Origin: Streptantibioticus silvisoli
GTDB taxonomy: Bacteria; Actinomycetota; Actinomycetes; Streptomycetales; Streptomycetaceae
Direction of reading: 5' to 3'
Length of the DNA stretch: 64,000 nt
Assembly (NCBI RefSeq): GCF_027947535.2
Contig: NZ_JAAGKO020000027.1
Span: 1-64,000 of the forward strand
A program made the position numbers and the translations under genes. Below are positions 63,711 through 64,000 of the stretch, one piece after another. Positions within the stretch are counted from its first letter, which is position 1; the number at the start of each line of letters is the position of its first letter. The notes beneath the pieces are model-generated. The model was not told the DNA's origin. It saw only the letters and a program-made list of their open reading frames with translations, and made no database searches.

Positions 63711-63787
63711 ACGTACACGTCACGAAGCTCAGCAGGCAGGCGTATACGTCACGAAAGGTTCGGCAGGCGGACGTACACGTCACGAAG
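63711..63787. repeat. 30-bp tandem repeat, three units
   Basis: ACGTACACGTCACGAAG-type cores at 63711, 63741 (CGTATACGTCACGAAA) and 63771, with an exact 30-bp period and GGCAGGC between them. The 430 bp after tRNA-Ala contain no other gene I can support before 63966. Confidence 0.85.
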
Positions 63788-63965
63788 CGCGCCGTGCCGA
63801 GTCCGGGGCGCCGGTGTGCGCGCGACGCGGGCGCCGGGCGCTGGGCGGAGTCGTCTTCCGGGCCGCGGCCGAGCCGGGTGCGGCTGGGCGATCGATCGAT
63901 CACTGACGGTGATTGCGGGTCACGGGCCCCGATCACGGTGAGGACCTGCGGGGATGGAGGCGCCT

Positions 63966-64000
63966 GTGGAGCCCCCGCGGTCACAGAGAGGCGAGCAGCG
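63966..64000 (+). CDS. Possible start of a gene running off the window
   Basis: GTG 63966 with TGGAGG five bases upstream opens a frame (VEPPRSQRGEQ) that continues to the last base. Too short to identify. Confidence 0.3.
   Translation, partial: MEPPRSQRGEQ

Noticed and set aside
63711-63787. CRISPR or tRNA-linked attachment site
   Set aside because: Only three contiguous 30-bp units without spacers, and no copy of the tRNA-Ala 3-prime end follows; no integrase is present.

Overview
The window is chromosomal core sequence from a very GC-rich actinobacterium, almost certainly Streptomyces or a close relative in the Streptomycetaceae. This rests on G/C-dominated third codon positions, frequent GTG starts, mycothiol- and Streptomyces-type gene families, and a gene order that matches, as I recall it, the Streptomyces coelicolor stretch from malQ through pepN, rpiB, tig-clpP1-clpP2-clpX, valS-folC-ndk, mreBCD-pbp2-rodA, rne-rplU-rpmA-obg and proB-proA to nadD-rsfS. 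No rRNA, CRISPR array, insertion sequence, integrase or phage gene was found.

Layout. 1-3.4 kb: a repeat peptide gene coupled to malQ, a small membrane protein and a GNAT acetyltransferase. 3.5-12 kb: two paralogous M1 aminopeptidase N genes on the minus strand, separated by a Tat-exported phosphoesterase and a nuclease-like protein. 12-17.3 kb: a DsbA-like protein, bioY, rpiB, a Nei-type glycosylase, a membrane PP2C phosphatase and a small membrane protein. 17.5-22.7 kb: tRNA-Gly and tRNA-Pro, then trigger factor, ClpP1, ClpP2 and ClpX, with strong terminators and a ClgR-type box. 22.8-29.3 kb: a Pro/Gln-rich membrane protein, valS, folC, a DUF4233 protein and ndk. 29.5-35.9 kb: the lateral-wall morphogenesis cluster mreB, mreC, mreD, PBP2, RodA. 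36-45.2 kb: a degenerate CYTH-CHAD protein and the two radical-SAM-linked genes (TIGR03960 and TIGR03936 types), split by an accessory island at 40.2-43.8 kb. 45.4-52 kb: RNase E/G, L21, L27, Obg. 52-57.5 kb: proline biosynthesis (proB, proA) and membrane proteins of unknown role. 57.7-64 kb: an M48 protease, two tiny membrane proteins, nadD, an LCP-like protein, rsfS, a histidine phosphatase and tRNA-Ala.

How the genes work together. Trigger factor with ClpXP handles folding and turnover of new proteins. MreBCD, PBP2 and RodA form the elongation and spore-wall machinery. RNase E/G, L21, L27, Obg and RsfS all act on RNA or ribosomes. ProB and ProA are the first two steps of proline synthesis. 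BioY, FolC and NadD supply or modify biotin, folate and NAD.

What stands out. (1) The accessory island: a HATPase, a Cys-rich orphan protein, a XRE/DUF5753 regulator with a TTA codon, a DUF397 protein and an MmpS-like protein, arranged around a perfect dyad. (2) An intact CYTH-CHAD reading frame that has lost the signature residues of both domains and gained tandem repeats. (3) A 25-bp palindrome over the rplU promoter. (4) A five-copy 12-residue repeat peptide coupled to malQ. (5) Two probable CTG start codons. (6) At least five unrelated minisatellite arrays between genes. (7) Eleven genes whose -10 boxes sit 6-8 bases before the start codon, as expected of leaderless mRNAs. All identifications come from reading the sequence and from memory of families; no database search was run.
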